The notes beneath the pieces are model-generated. The model saw only the letters and a program-made list of their open reading frames with translations, was not told where the DNA came from and did not search any database. From Anolis sagrei (lineage: Eukaryota > Chordata > Lepidosauria > Squamata > Anolidae): a stretch of 64,000 nt of DNA. The translations under genes and the position numbers were made by a program. The stretch covers positions 22,026,875 to 22,090,874 of the forward strand of contig NC_090034.1 in NCBI RefSeq assembly GCF_037176765.1, written 5' to 3'. Positions 12,394-23,390 of this stretch are shown here, one piece after another. How positions within the stretch are numbered: the stretch's first letter is position 1; each line of letters begins with the position of its first letter.

Positions 12394-12879
12394 AACATTG
12401 GCATTTTATTATATAGATAGATTGATGATGGTGGTGGTGATTTTCTTCTCCCTCGTGACAGGTGTGTCCTGGGCAACACGACCATCCTGGCGGAGTTTGC
12501 CAGCGAGGAGGAGATTAGCCGCTTCTTTGCACAAGGCCCCTCCCTGGGCTCCTCCCCGGCCTGGCCCTCCCAGGGCCACTTGGGGGCCTCTTCCGGGGAC
12601 AATGGTGCCAGCCACGCCTTCCCCGGCCGCAGCGACCCCTCCACTCACTGGAACGGGGCCGGGGACCTGCATGGCGGAGGTGGCAGCAGTAGCAACAGCA
12701 GCAGTGTTGGGAGCTCCTCGCTGTGGGGACGGCTGAGCTACTCCTCCGGCCTATGGGGCTCCCTGGGGGGTGGGGGGGAGGCCCGGGGCCTGATGGGCGG
12801 CCCCTCCTCGGCTCTTGGCGCCTTCCTCTCAGCCGACCATTTCGGGGTCACGGCGGCAGCAACAGGGGAGTCCATGTGA
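347..12879 (+). CDS. TNRC6A: TNRC6A (GW182-family miRISC scaffold), 3' half, 14 coding exons
   Basis: TNRC6A binds Argonaute through N-terminal GW repeats (upstream of this window) and recruits PABPC, CCR4-NOT and PAN2-PAN3 through its C-terminal silencing domain, in cytoplasmic P-bodies. Coding exons: 347-489, 1358-1501, 3202-3339, 3485-3613, 3715-3792, 5443-5635, 6037-6166, 8319-8477, 9056-9196, 9337-9447, 9560-9823, 10629-10699, 11015-11154, 12472-12879. All have AG/GT borders and the phases join to a stop TGA at 12,877. Exon 8319-8477 carries the PAM2 motif ([13 protein letters not shown]), 5443-5635 is Q-rich, and the last three exons hold the RRM ([29 protein letters not shown]) and the C-terminal tail ending GESM. 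Similarity to human TNRC6A is high throughout and better than my recollection of TNRC6B/C. Compared with human, exon 9560-9823 has added poly-Ser and poly-Gly runs and the tail after the RRM is diverged. The 5' exons, including most GW repeats and the UBA, are outside the window. Confidence 0.96.
809..1011. mobile_element. Palindromic hAT-type MITE (fold-back)
   Basis: The two halves are near-perfect inverted repeats meeting at CCGCTTAAGCTTAAGCGG (about 902-922). The ends carry GGGCAAACTTGGGCCC and its complement. The flanks GTCTACAC (801-808) and ATCTACAC (1012-1019) look like an 8-bp target duplication with one change, as expected for hAT. Related copies lie at 53,940-54,020 and 63,396-63,569, with a half copy at 34,945-35,005. 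It has no coding capacity. Confidence 0.75.
1012..1155. mobile_element. MITE fragment of the 'ctacactgccatataatcc' family, interrupted by the fold-back MITE
   Basis: Sequence about 1,015-1,150 (gcagattgaactg...tatatggtcagtgtaa) resembles the short elements at 39,565-39,705, 40,838-41,315 and 63,872-63,985, which begin near CTACACTGCC and end near GCAGTGTAGA. The palindromic element at 809-1011 splits it at GTCTACAC. It lies within the TNRC6A intron 490-1357, which otherwise shows nothing recognisable. Confidence 0.5.
1502..3201. other. TNRC6A intron: short duplication and LINE 3'-tail fragments
   Basis: The intron contains a diverged direct duplication at about 2,030-2,155 (ggtttggcccact / gctttggcccact units about 65 bp apart). 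A LINE 3'-end-type segment in reverse orientation lies at about 2,725-2,830 (gcctttctcacctctgggag, aaggcagtttacaacat), and a second short one follows a GTT run at about 3,107-3,175. The remainder shows nothing I can assign. Confidence 0.5.
3975..4500 (+). mobile_element. CR1 LINE 3' end
   Basis: The segment contains the CR1 3' module: gagagctgttcagcagtgga, ggaggctccttctttgg, then ggttgtactggttggaccac. The upstream part encodes a short degraded frame (HPLELHC-like, [15 protein letters not shown]) typical of CR1-related 3' sequence in sauropsids. It lies in the TNRC6A intron 3793-5442. It is truncated and old. Confidence 0.75.
4650..5335 (+). repeat. Dispersed repeat shared with 32,510-32,940
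   Basis: About 420 bp (ggcaataaatccatata..., acaatttaaaacaaagca..., gcagatgctgacatggcagg...) recurs in the same orientation at 32,510-32,940, with moderate divergence and indels. The shared stretch starts in a module ending AATAAATCCATATA, then a LINE-tail-like run, then a CR1-like run (ggaagctccttctttgtggg). It is either a composite repeat family or an old duplication. No coding capacity is apparent. Confidence 0.6.
5785..5957. mobile_element. MITE with 15-bp perfect terminal inverted repeats
   Basis: The ends are GTATTTCTTCCATTC (about 5,786-5,800) and GAATGGAAGAAATAC (about 5,940-5,954), exact reverse complements. The interior has gtgcatctgataatcaca and gtacaccttacaatcta. Diverged relatives lie at 18,345-18,510, 19,048-19,190 and 48,252-48,408. 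The superfamily is undetermined because I see no convincing target duplication. It sits in the TNRC6A intron 5636-6036. Confidence 0.6.
6732..6806 (+). repeat. Compound microsatellite (GGT)n(GAT)n(AAT)n
   Basis: Consecutive GGT, GAT and AAT triplet runs in the TNRC6A intron 6167-8318. A G-homopolymer of about 13 lies at 6,535-6,548 in the same intron. The rest of the intron holds a LINE-tail fragment at 7,150-7,240 and the SINE at 7,685-8,016. Confidence 0.9.
7685..8016 (-). mobile_element. Sauria-type SINE, full length
   Basis: On the minus strand it has a tRNA-derived head with box-B-like GGTTCAAATCCGGGA, the central GAAGGTAACAACG...CATGCTGGTCACATGACC module, and a 3' core AGAGTCGGACATGACTAGA followed by AATGTCAGGGGAAACC. 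The 3' core matches the end of the Bov-B element at 61,330-61,350, consistent with Bov-B-driven mobilisation of this lizard/snake SINE family. Confidence 0.85.
8755..8776 (+). repeat. (CAG)n microsatellite in intron
   Basis: A CAG run of about seven units in the TNRC6A intron 8478-9055, followed by LINE-tail-like sequence (ctttattcttaaaccctgcc) to about 8,945. It is not coding. Confidence 0.85.
9850..10412 (+). repeat. Purine-rich minisatellite (GGAAA/AAATAAATGGA)
   Basis: Irregular units of about 45-65 bp built from gaaggaaaggaaagaggg and agaaataaatgga, preceded by a G run at about 9,870. It fills most of the TNRC6A intron 9824-10628. Long opposite-strand frames here are low-complexity artefacts. 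Confidence 0.9.
11430..12110 (+). repeat. GATA/GACA-type tetranucleotide array
   Basis: Mixed (GATA)n, (GATG)n and (GACA)n with a clean (GTCA)n block at 11,456-11,492. A longer period is marked by repeated tttattatatacatagat about every 80-130 bp. It lies in the TNRC6A intron 11155-12471. Confidence 0.9.
12230..12397 (+). mobile_element. LINE 3' end with (AAAT)n tail
   Basis: Reads tgtaaaccgccttgagtcac...gaaaggcgggatataaat and ends in (AAAT)n. This 3' tail type also occurs at 37,365-37,440, 45,365-45,450 and 57,190-57,260, and reversed at 41,690, 48,885 and 55,270. It is probably an L2/CR1-class tail; the exact family is not assigned. Confidence 0.55.
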
Positions 12880-14600
12880 GGAGTGGGCCTTCCGCCCCTT
12901 CCTCTCTTTTCGGCCCTAGACGGTGACCTCAAAGCGGCACTGAAGTGGACCCCCCACAATTGGGCTCCCTGTGGAAGTAGTTACGCCGCTGCGCACATTT
13001 CCCCCTCTTTTCCTCCCCCAAAACAGTCTGAAATACTTGAATCACGCAGGCCAAGACGAATATATATATAGGTAGGTAGATACATAAAAATGTGAAAAGA
13101 GTCAATAGATTTACACTTCCAAGGTTCGAGTGCTATCCGGAAGAAAAGAAAAGCAGGCAGGCAGACAACCCAACGCAGAACCCGTTTTCATGTCTTAGCT
13201 TGGTTGTTGTTTTTTTTCTGGGGAGGGGGGTGTTACTTGGAGCTTTTCTTTCAAAGCTTTTGCACAGACCTTGCAATATTAGTGGAGGAGGGAGCAGCGG
13301 TTTGTTGGTGCCAAATAATCGAGCAAAAGGCAACGGCAGCGATAAGATGAAAGATGAGAGGAAGAGGCGCAAAAGCGTGAGTTGCGCCTGCCTCTTTTTT
13401 TTTGGTTTTTTTTTTTTTCAGAAAGGAACTTTAAAAAAAAACCACACAAAACAGAGCGGTTTGTGAAACCGTGCGCACAGCAGTTTGGGTCCTGCACTTT
13501 CCAAGAGGTTTTGGGGTTGTTTCCTTGAAAGAGAAATATGGGGAGGAGGGAGGCTCCTCTCTTTCAGGGGGCACTGCCTTGTTTACAAATGTTTGCGTTC
13601 CTTTTCCTTTCCACATTTACTCTTCTCCTCCTCCTCCTCTCCCCCAATCCTTTTTTCACGGAACGATTTCTAAACCAATGCGGACGGTAAAAGGTTGCTT
13701 TCTATCTCTGGGAAACCTCTCGAGCAGTGTTTGGCCATGTTCCCCTTTGTGTTCGTGGTGTTGTCGTTTCTGTTTGTTCCCTTCTAAGGCCCGCTTCCTA
13801 AATCTTTGATGAGCATGGCTCTCAGGAAAATGAGCAAACAAGCCAACCAAGGTCCCCAGGAAAACTCCTCTGTGTTCCTTATACAATAATAATGATAAAT
13901 AATGACTTTTTAAAGCACTGATTCCTACTTTGCTGTGTGAAACTTCTGCCAAAAATTGCTTCCAATTGCTGGAGGGTGCCACTCTGTGCATTCCCAGATT
14001 TCGGGGGGTTTGGTTCTTGACCTTTAACCCCGCCATGTTTGCAGAGCACCCCTCCCCCAAAATACCCCTTTATTCCTCGCTTTTCCTCTGCTTTGTGACT
14101 GTGTTCCATGTTTTAACCTTTTAAAAAAAGCCGAAGTTTTAACTATGCAGACTGTAGCCAAGGTCTTGGATTTACAGAAACTTTGTTGTATACGTTTTAA
14201 ATGTCGAAAAGTTCTCGCCAGTAACTTTTCTCGTGAAAGTGTTATTCGAATCATCTTACTGCTTTTATTGTTTTATTCCTTACCTTCTTTTTGTTTTGTT
14301 TTGTTTTTGGGGTGCCACAAATGGTATTATGATGACGATGAAGCTTGTTTAGTCCGAGGATGAATGACTAAACAAGGATAAAAAAAAGAAAAAGAACGAA
14401 CCTTTTTTAAACTGTGCCGAAAGACGCTCTCATTTCATTGCCTTGATTCTAACTGTTGTGTCCAGAAGATGCAAAAGTCAACCGTGGCTTTTTTTTAACT
14501 GTTTACAAATAGAGTGTGATTGTAAAATGTACAGTTCGAGTTGTGGTTCCAAATGATGACGTTTCTCCAGATATTAATAAATCATGACATGTTTTTTCCT
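12880..14600 (+). other. TNRC6A: TNRC6A 3'UTR
   Basis: Non-repetitive sequence runs from the TGA at 12,877-12,879 to the polyadenylation signal near 14,576. It contains T-rich stretches (13,397-13,425) and no recognisable mobile element, which fits a maintained UTR. TNRC6A mRNAs in other vertebrates also have long 3'UTRs. Confidence 0.75.
14576..14581 (+). terminator. TNRC6A: TNRC6A polyadenylation signal AATAAA
   Basis: AATAAA is followed about 15-40 nt downstream by T- and GT-rich sequence (catgttttttccttcctttg). It is about 1.7 kb after the stop codon. Confidence 0.7.
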
Positions 14601-14794
14601 TCCTTTGTGGCTGCTTGTTCTCAGTGTCATTTGTGGGGTTCACAGGGCTCTCTACATAAAGTGGACTACAACAACTATCATCTTCTGTCAATATCCCCAG
14701 ACCCCTCCAGTAAATTTTAGTTGGCCATAATGGGCCTGTGTGCCAGATCTGGTCCAGATTCATTGTTTGTGGGAATCACAAGGCTCTCTGGATG

Positions 14795-14960
14795 CAGGTG
14801 GGCTATAACTCCCATAATCCTGTATTGGTGCTCTGTAGCTGGGTGGAGTACAGCTCCCATCATCCCGTATTGGCGTTGTGTAGGTGGGTAAAGTACAGCT
14901 CCTATCATCCCATATTGGTGCTCTGTGGGTGGGTGGGCTACAACTCCCATCATCCCAGAT
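14795..14960 (+). repeat. 46-bp minisatellite, about 4 copies
   Basis: The unit is centred on tattggtgctctgtagctgg and cagctcccatcatccc, repeating about every 45-47 bp, in the spacer between the convergent TNRC6A and mucin genes. A flanking piece (about 14,700-14,790) resembles 11,340-11,410. Confidence 0.75.
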
Positions 14961-15874
14961 CAACCCTTCCCCCCCCCCAAAAAAAACCCCAATACTATTC
15001 AATGTGTTTTTGGGTTTCTTCCCAACATATGTTTGTCTTAATTTCATTGTTCTTTTCTTCACCCCAAAAAAGTCCACTTGAAAATACAAAGCAACACTTA
15101 ACACAGAAATATAATATGGTTTTTTGGAAAAAGGATTGCCCTTTAATATACCTCGATCACAGCTTTACTTTAATACACAACAATAATATTATTGGAGCAT
15201 CTGGTTTCCCCTTTCTCTGGGCAGACTCCCTTCCTGCAGAGTCTGGCTCTTTAGCTTTATTGGGTGACAGATCCCATCTTCCTTTATGGTCACCAAGCTG
15301 TTTGAGCACCGCCAGAGACCTTTGCCAGCCAGGTTGACCCTTTGGACTTTGACATCTGGAGACCCACAGCTGCAGACTGCACAGTCTGAGGTTAGAGTTT
15401 TGCTACCGTTGAAGATCCGTTCTTTGAAAACCACACTTTAACCCGCAGGACTCAGGCTGTCCAGCTTCTCTCCAGGCTGACCAGCTCCATCCCTTCGCAG
15501 CAGGAAAGGGGCCGTGGAGACTTTGGCTGCCAGCAGAATGGAAGAAAAAGAGAAAGGTGGGGATGTTCAGCCTTTCCTGCGGCTCAAAAGGATCCTCAAA
15601 CACCTTCTCAAAGGAAGGTGGTTCAGGGCAATAAAAGGGACTGCAAGGGATGCCCTGAACAAGGAGGCAAGATCTGAGGCCACCTCTTGTCTGCTCTTGC
15701 ACAGAATCATGGATTTGGGAAGAGCACCCAGAGGGCATCCAGTCCAAGGAAAAGAGAGTCCCTTTGTGCAGGGGATTCGGGGCGGAGCACAACATATATA
15801 CGGCAAACATTCAATGCCGGGACATAAAACCATAAATATATACAAACACACACACACAAACACACACATATATA

Positions 15875-18520
15875 TTATGGTCGATGACCAGCACCAAAAT
15901 CCCTTTGGATAAAAGCACCTTGGGCCTTCCTTACCGCTGGCTCCCTGTTTGACCGCTGGAGTCCATGGAAGGGGCTCCACTGGATGGGCTCCAAGGGCCA
16001 GCTGCAGACGGAGACCTCACTGGCCTTCCCCGAGTCGATCATGGGATCGTTGGCACCGAGAGAGCTCTCCTCCCAATGCAAAGCGGAACTGGAAAAGCGG
16101 GGGAGAGGGAAGGAGACCCCAAAATGAACCACAAAGGGGGGCAGGGGTTGTGGTGCTAACATTAGAAGGGATACACAAAAGGCATCCAATCCAACCCAGT
16201 TCTACTGTCATAATCCAGTCCTTCCTGACAGTCATCCTGCTTAAAAACCTCAAGGAAAAAGACTCCACCAGACGCTAAGATGGCATATACTAACTCTCAA
16301 ACAGCTTTTAGCACCAGAAAGTTCTTCCTAATGTGTACATGGAATCTATTTTCATTAATTTGGCTATCCGCTGGCAGGGATGGGTGGCACGGTCCCTCCA
16401 GGAGGGACAATTTGAAGGATGTATCTACACTATAATTGGTGCCGTTTGGTGCCACTTTGACTACCAAGGCTCATTGCTAACGAAAGTTGCAGAGAAGGCA
16501 AAAAGGCCTTGCAAAGTTGCACCGCCAAGGATCCCATTACATTGAAAGTGGCATCAAACTGCAGTACTATGGCACTAAGCAGTTGATGTTTTGGACAGAA
16601 AGCTTGGCATGCTTCGGACCTTTGCAGCCCCAACTGTGAGGCCGGTTACCTGGGTTGCCCCATGGAGCCAAGATGGAGGTTGCCGTGAATGGGGTTTCCA
16701 TAGCCGCCGGAGGCCAGGGGCTCCTCTTGAGTGCCATAGCAGCCGGTGTCCAGGATCTGCAAGTGGAGCAACTCCTCCGAGTTGCTGAAGGCCGGGTTGT
16801 CCAAGGAATTGGCTGAGGCCAGCCACGGTTCGGACCAGTAGTGTGCCGAGACATCATCCAGGCGGCAGAAGCGCCGATAGCTGCAACAGGAGCACAAGGG
16901 ATGACAGCTGGCCGGGAAGACCCCAATGCTCTGATTATGGGGATGGGGACAGGAATTGGGAAGGGCCACTTTAGGGACCTAACTTCTAAATAAAGGTTTC
17001 CAGACCCAGACCTGCCTAAGTGAGAACTCCAGGCCTAATATCCTTCCTTCCTTTTTTTCTTTCCATCATCCTTTCCATCCTTCCATCATGAAGGCCCTCT
17101 TCCATCTATCCTTTCATCCATCCATCATGAAAGCAGCATATGCTCACATCCTCCTTTTCTTCCTTCCATCATGAGGGCATCACAGGCCCACATCCTTTCT
17201 TCCTTTCCTTCTTTCCATCCATTCATACATCATGAAAGGAGCGCAGCCCTGCCCCCCTCCCTCACTCCCTCCCTCATTCCTTCATTCCTTCCTTTCTGAA
17301 GGCAGCACAGGTTCACATGCTTTCCTTCCATCATGAAGGCGGTGCAGACTCACAACATTTCTTCCTTCCTTCCTTCCTTCTTTCCATCATGACAGCGGCA
17401 GGGCCCACATCCTCCTTTTCTTCTTTCCTTCCACCATGAACGTAGCTTGAGACCACATCCATCCATCCATCATGCAAGCAACACAGCCCTCCCTCCTCCT
17501 TTCCTTCCTTCCTTTCTATCATGAAGGCGGTTCAGGTTCATATCCTCCTTTTCTTTCCTTCCATCATGAAGGTAGCTCAGGCTCCCACCTATCCAGCCAT
17601 CTATCCAGAAAGGAGCTCAGGCTCCCTCCCTCCCTCCCTCCCTCCCTCCCTCCCTCCCTCCCTCCCTCCCTCCCTCCCTCCCTCCCTCCCTTCCTTCCTT
17701 CCTTCCTTCCTTCCTTCCTTCCTGGTGGCAGGTGGGCTGAGAAAGTTCAGAGATGACCCTGGAATGCAGCCAGGAGCCGTCTGGAGTGGAGGGAGATGCC
17801 CCTCGGAGGGCTTTTTAAGGGTCTCCTCACCCAGCCTTGCACTCACCTGCTCTTGGTCTGGTCGGCTCTAGCCTCCAGCAACAGCAGCCGGACCCTGCGG
17901 ATGACCAAGCCAGCCACGGCCAGGCCAAGTGCCACTAGGCTGAGCAGAAGGCCACAGGCCACGCCCAGGACACCCTGCTGGGTCACGCGGAAGTCACAGC
18001 GGAGGCCCAGGAACCAGAAGTCACTGCCCACAGGGCACCTGCCGGACCAGAGAGAGGACAGGCGGATGTCAGCCGCAGAAAGGCCCCTGCGCAGCACGCC
18101 TCTCGATGCCCCAAGAGTCTTGGCCAGCAACTCCCAAAGTCTGGTCCTGCACGTGTTTTGGACTTCAGCCCCAGAAGCAATGGCCATTAGTTGAAGTGGC
18201 TGCGGCTGCTGCGAGTTGGTCCAAAACCCCTGAAGGAGCAGAGTTGGGGAATCCACAGTCCCACTCCCCCAGCAGCTTCTAAAATGCCGCACTTGATGTC
18301 TTTGTAGGGCAGGAAGCCTATTTTAACCTTTTATTATTACCCTGTTTCCTCAAGTCTAAGATACACTTTCCTCCCTTATATAAACCTCTCTAAAAATGGG
18401 GCGCACCTTAGAATTACAGGCGTATCTGATTTAATTATGTTGGTGGAGGTGGTGGTGAAATGAGGATGCATCTTACAATCAATGGCATCTTACAGTTAAA
18501 GACATGTGGGTTGTTTGTTG

Positions 18521-18565
<45 letters not shown>

Positions 18566-18769
18566 TTCTCTTGGTTTTGGTTTTGGGTGCTAAGCAGGAC
18601 TGAGCCTAGCTGCTTCCCGAATGAGAGACTACAAGAAAAGCATTGGGGGAAGACTCCTGTCTATTATTATCATTAGTATTATGACCATGTCTCTTTCGAT
18701 CTTGGTTTTGGATGCTGAGATAGGTCTTTCCTTCTCCCTCAATGGGAGTCCGCAAGTTATAATATTTGC

Positions 18770-18810
<41 letters not shown>

Positions 18811-18913
18811 CTATGTCTTTTTTGATCTTGGTTTTGGGTGCTAAGATAGGTCTTCCTTCTCCCTCAATGGGAGACCCCAAGTTATAATAGTTGCTATTAT
18901 TATTATTATTATT

Positions 18914-18945
<32 letters not shown>

Positions 18946-21179
18946 TATTACTATGTCTCTTTCAATCTTTGTTTTGGGTGCTAAGCTGGGTCTTTCTGCT
19001 CCCTAAATGGGGACCCTAGGATATAATTACTGCTGTTGTTGTTATAACTACATTTCTTCCATTCTAAGACATACCTTTTTCTATATACACTTTTCAAAAA
19101 ATGGGGTGTGTCTTAGGATCACAGATGCATCTTATGTATTTCTGTTGTTGGTCCTGAAATTGAGGTGCATCTTACAATTGAAGAAATGCTGCAAATATAT
19201 GGTTTTTTAAAAGATTGAGTTTCTCTCTTTTTTTCCTCCTGCTTCTCCCTTTTCGCCTTTGGAGCCCCTTGCACTCCATTCAGTGCATCCCATCCTCTCT
19301 TTGTTTGGGGATTGCTTTTGCTATCTCAGCCATTGAGATGCACTCACTGGCAGACGGGGGTCTGGTTGGCTGCATGGGTGCAGATACCCTGGTTCTTGCA
19401 ATAGTCCCGGTGGCAGGCAGAGACGCAGGTGGCGCTGGCGAGGGCCCCTTCGGTGGTGGCGACGCATTCATAGCCCTCGCGGCAGGAGAAGAGCGTGGTG
19501 CAGGGATCCAGGTGCCTCTCTGTAGGAGGAGGATGAGATGAAGATGATAAGAGACCACAGGCGTAGAATGAATGCACTTTGCCTTGCTTCAGTGCTATGG
19601 AATCCTGGAGGCTGTAGTTTGACAAGGCCTTGGGCCTTCTCTCCTAAAGAATGCTGGTGCCGCATTAAACTACAAATCCCAGGATCGCATAGCATTGAGA
19701 CATGACCTTTAAATTAGAGGTGACATCCCTCCAAGAGGAGCTCCTGAAGTAGCTTCCCCTTTGGCTTTGGCTCAGCACTAAGATGACTGTATGACGCAAG
19801 TCTAATGTGCACCCTCATTTTGCAGAGGTAATTTAGCCCCAAATGGTGAGCATTAGATTCAGGTAAATAGAGTATCACATGGCTTTTAGTAGGAAATCGA
19901 TGCATCTTGGAATTGAGGTGCTCTTATGCAAATGATGATGATGATGATGATGATTGGCACAATGGGTGCAGCGCCTAAAGACCTTGGCCTGCACTTAAAC
20001 ACAATCGGTGCTGACAAAATTACCATCTGCCAGCTGCAGAAGGCCACCTTACTGGGATCTGCACGCATTATTCGCCGATACATCGCACAGTCCTAGACAC
20101 TTGGGAAGGGTTCGATGTGTGATGCAATACAACATCCAGCAGAGTGACCTTATTTGCTGTGGACTCAGCTTGTTGTATTTCAAATAATAATAATAATAAT
20201 AACAACAACATCATAGTATCATAGAATCATTGAGTTGTAAGAGGGTGGGACATCCAGTCCAACCCCTTGCCAAGAAGCAGGAAAATCGCATTCAAAGCAC
20301 CCCCGACAGATCCAGCTTCTGTTTAAAAGCCTCCAAAGAAGGAGCCTCCACCACACTTCGGGACAGAGAGTTCCACTGCTGAATAGCTTTCACAGTTAGG
20401 AACTACTTTCCTGTAGTTTGAAGCCATTGCTTTATTGTGTCCTAGTCCACAGGGCAGCAGGAAACAAGCTTGCTCCCCACTCACATATTTATACATGGCA
20501 ATAATAATAATAATAATAATAACAACAACTACAACAACAACAACAACAATAACAACAACATATTACCTTCTTGCTTTTTTGACGCAAGGAGGGCCTTTTC
20601 CCCTTCTTGGTGGTAATGAAATTATTGTGCATTTCATAATTCATGGTGTTTTAGAGCTAACATTGTGCCTCCAATGTTAGCCCTGTTTCTGGGTGTATTC
20701 GATAACTGCTGCTTCCCAAAAGTGGCCCCTGTTCCCCCCCCCTCCCATTGCTTTAGTTTTTGAGAGACAGAAGGTAACGCATCTATTCATGATAACCCTA
20801 TCTAAGAAACATGAGCTGATGTGGTCTATCCAGTGCTGTTTTCTGAATCAGCTTCCCAGAGAATCCCAGAAACAAGCCTAAAAACCAAGAGACCAAGAAA
20901 AATATTTTTGGTTGGAAATATGATAATGCAGCCTGATACCCACTGAACTGCCAATGGGTTCAAATGACAGGAAAAGAGATTTGTCCTGAACTTGAGGAAG
21001 AACTTCCTAACCACAAGAAGAACGGTTCAACAGAGAACTCTCTAATTCAGAGACCAATGGTTTTAAACAGAGGCTGAATGGCCATCTGTTGGGCTGGTTT
21101 GGATTTTGCTTTTCCTGCCTAACAGAAGGGGGTTGGATCAGATGATCCTGAGGATCACTTCCAAGTCTATGATTCTTTG

Positions 21180-21223
<44 letters not shown>

Positions 21224-23348
21224 AGTTTGGATGGCCATCTGTCAGGAGTGCTTTGATTGTGTCTTCCTGCTTGGCAGAAGGGGGTTGGACTGGATGGCCT
21301 CGTCCCTTCTGACTCTAGGATTCTATGCCAGGGCTCAGTGCCTTGGAAGCCTGGGAGTTGTGGTTTTGCAAGGCCTTTGGCCTTCTTTTGTAAAGACCGG
21401 TGGTGCCTCACTCCCAGGATTTCCTTGCAATGAGTCATGGCACTTCGAGGGGTGTCAAACTGCATTCATTCTGCAATGCAGATTAACCCACCATCCTCCA
21501 AAGAGAGGGTTTAGCAGCCACTCATGTCACTGGCACAAGGAGGGACCCTTTGGGTGCTTGGCCACCTTCAGGTAGTCCCTTGGTGTCCTTCCTCCCCGCC
21601 TCCTACTTGGGCTCCTTTCACCCAGGCCCTCCCTTCCTGACCTTGTGTCCTGCTCCGCAGGAGACTGGCGTTGCCCACCCAGAGCCCTGGGGGCAAGCAC
21701 TCCGAAAGGGCCGACCGGTCCAGGGCCACCCAGAGGCCCGGAGCCATGGCCAGGAAGATGGCATCGAACTCCACCACGACGCTCCCGGGGCTGCGAGGGA
21801 AGAAGGATGCGGTCAGCCATTGGTTTGTGCAAGGACAGTGACAGAGATGGGCACAAAGGCCCCAAAAGAAGGATGGGAGGAGAGGGAGGAAGGAGAGGAA
21901 GGGAATCAGGAAGGAAATAGGGAAGGAGAAGAAAGGAAGGAGAGAAGGAAGGAAATAGGGAGGGAGGGAAGGAAGGAGAGGGAAAGAGGGAGGAAATAAG
22001 AAGAAAATAAGGAGAAAGGGAGGGAGGGAAAGAAGGGAGGAAAGAAGAAGGAAGGAAGGAAAGGAAGGAGAGAGGGAAGGAAATGAGAGAGGGAGTGAGT
22101 GGGGGAAGGAGAAGAAGGAAATGAGAAAGAAATAAGGAGGTGATAGGGAGGGAAGCACTGGGAAGAATGGGGTGCCTCTTGGAGTGGACAAAACATTGTT
22201 AAGGGTGGCCAAGGGAGAGAAGACTCTCCCTGCAGAAGGTAAAGTTAAAGGTTTTCCCTGACATAAAGTCTAGTCATGTCTGACTCTTGGGGGGGGGGGA
22301 GTGAACATCATCCCTCATTGTCCGTAGACACCTCCAAGGTCATGTGGCCAGCATGACTGCATGGAGCACCGTTGCCTTCCCGCAGAACCAGTATCTATTG
22401 ATCTACTCACACTTGCATGTTTTCGAACTGCTAGGTTGTCAGAAGCTAGGCCTAACAGCAGGAGCTCATCCTGCTCCTTGGATTCAAACCTCCAACCTTT
22501 CGGTCGGTCAGCAAGTTCAGCAGCTCAGTGGTTTCACCCACTGCGCCACCAAAGGGGATTTCAGCAATTCACGTAACACCAGCTGAAATGCCCCCTTTTA
22601 GGCTCTCATTTTCATTCTAGCAACCTGGTTCTATCAACCTGACATTGTACCCAACCAGATCCCAGCCATACATTTTGTGTGGGCAATACTGTGGCAAGAC
22701 AGTCCCAATTCGATCCCCTTGAGCCCTGAAATCTAAGTATCCCACTTTGCAAACCATTATCCAGGAAGCGGGGGGGGGGGGGGGGGGCTTTGCTCTCTTT
22801 GGAATGGAAGTTGTTAGTTTCTTAGGTGCCATGAATTCAGCGCACACAGACAAACAATGAATGCAACTCTTTAAATGCTGTAGCCAAACGTTTTCTTTCC
22901 TGCTTTCCGGAAACTCTAAATAAAAATAGACGAGAAAAGAGGAAGCCCAAACGTTTTGGCAAAATGTTTTTAAAGTATGTTCTAATAAACAGATCCTGTA
23001 ACTGAGAAATGCATTCAGATTTGTCAGGGGTCTTTTCACATGTCACAGTTAATATAATTCCAGGGAATGTTGCTATGGGAGTTGAACTGGAATTAAAGTC
23101 CTTTATGTAACAGTGCTCAATGCAGTCATGCCTGCCACATGACCTTGGAGGTGTCTACGGACAATGCTGGCTCTTTGGCTTAGAAATGGAGGTGAGCATC
23201 AACCCCCAGAGTCGGACACAACTGGACTTAATGTCAAGGGAAAGCTTTACCTTTACCTATGTGCATAGTGTCAGGGTCCCAGGTCTGTGCCAGAGGTGTA
23301 CTACTTTGAGTGTCGATTGAGAGAGGAAAGTGGGGTATAAATAAATAC

Positions 23349-23390
<42 letters not shown>

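Noticed and set aside
17040-17728. Regularly spaced repeats resembling a CRISPR array
   Set aside because: Units are unequal, low-complexity CT-rich sequence in a vertebrate intron; no cas genes and no constant spacer length.
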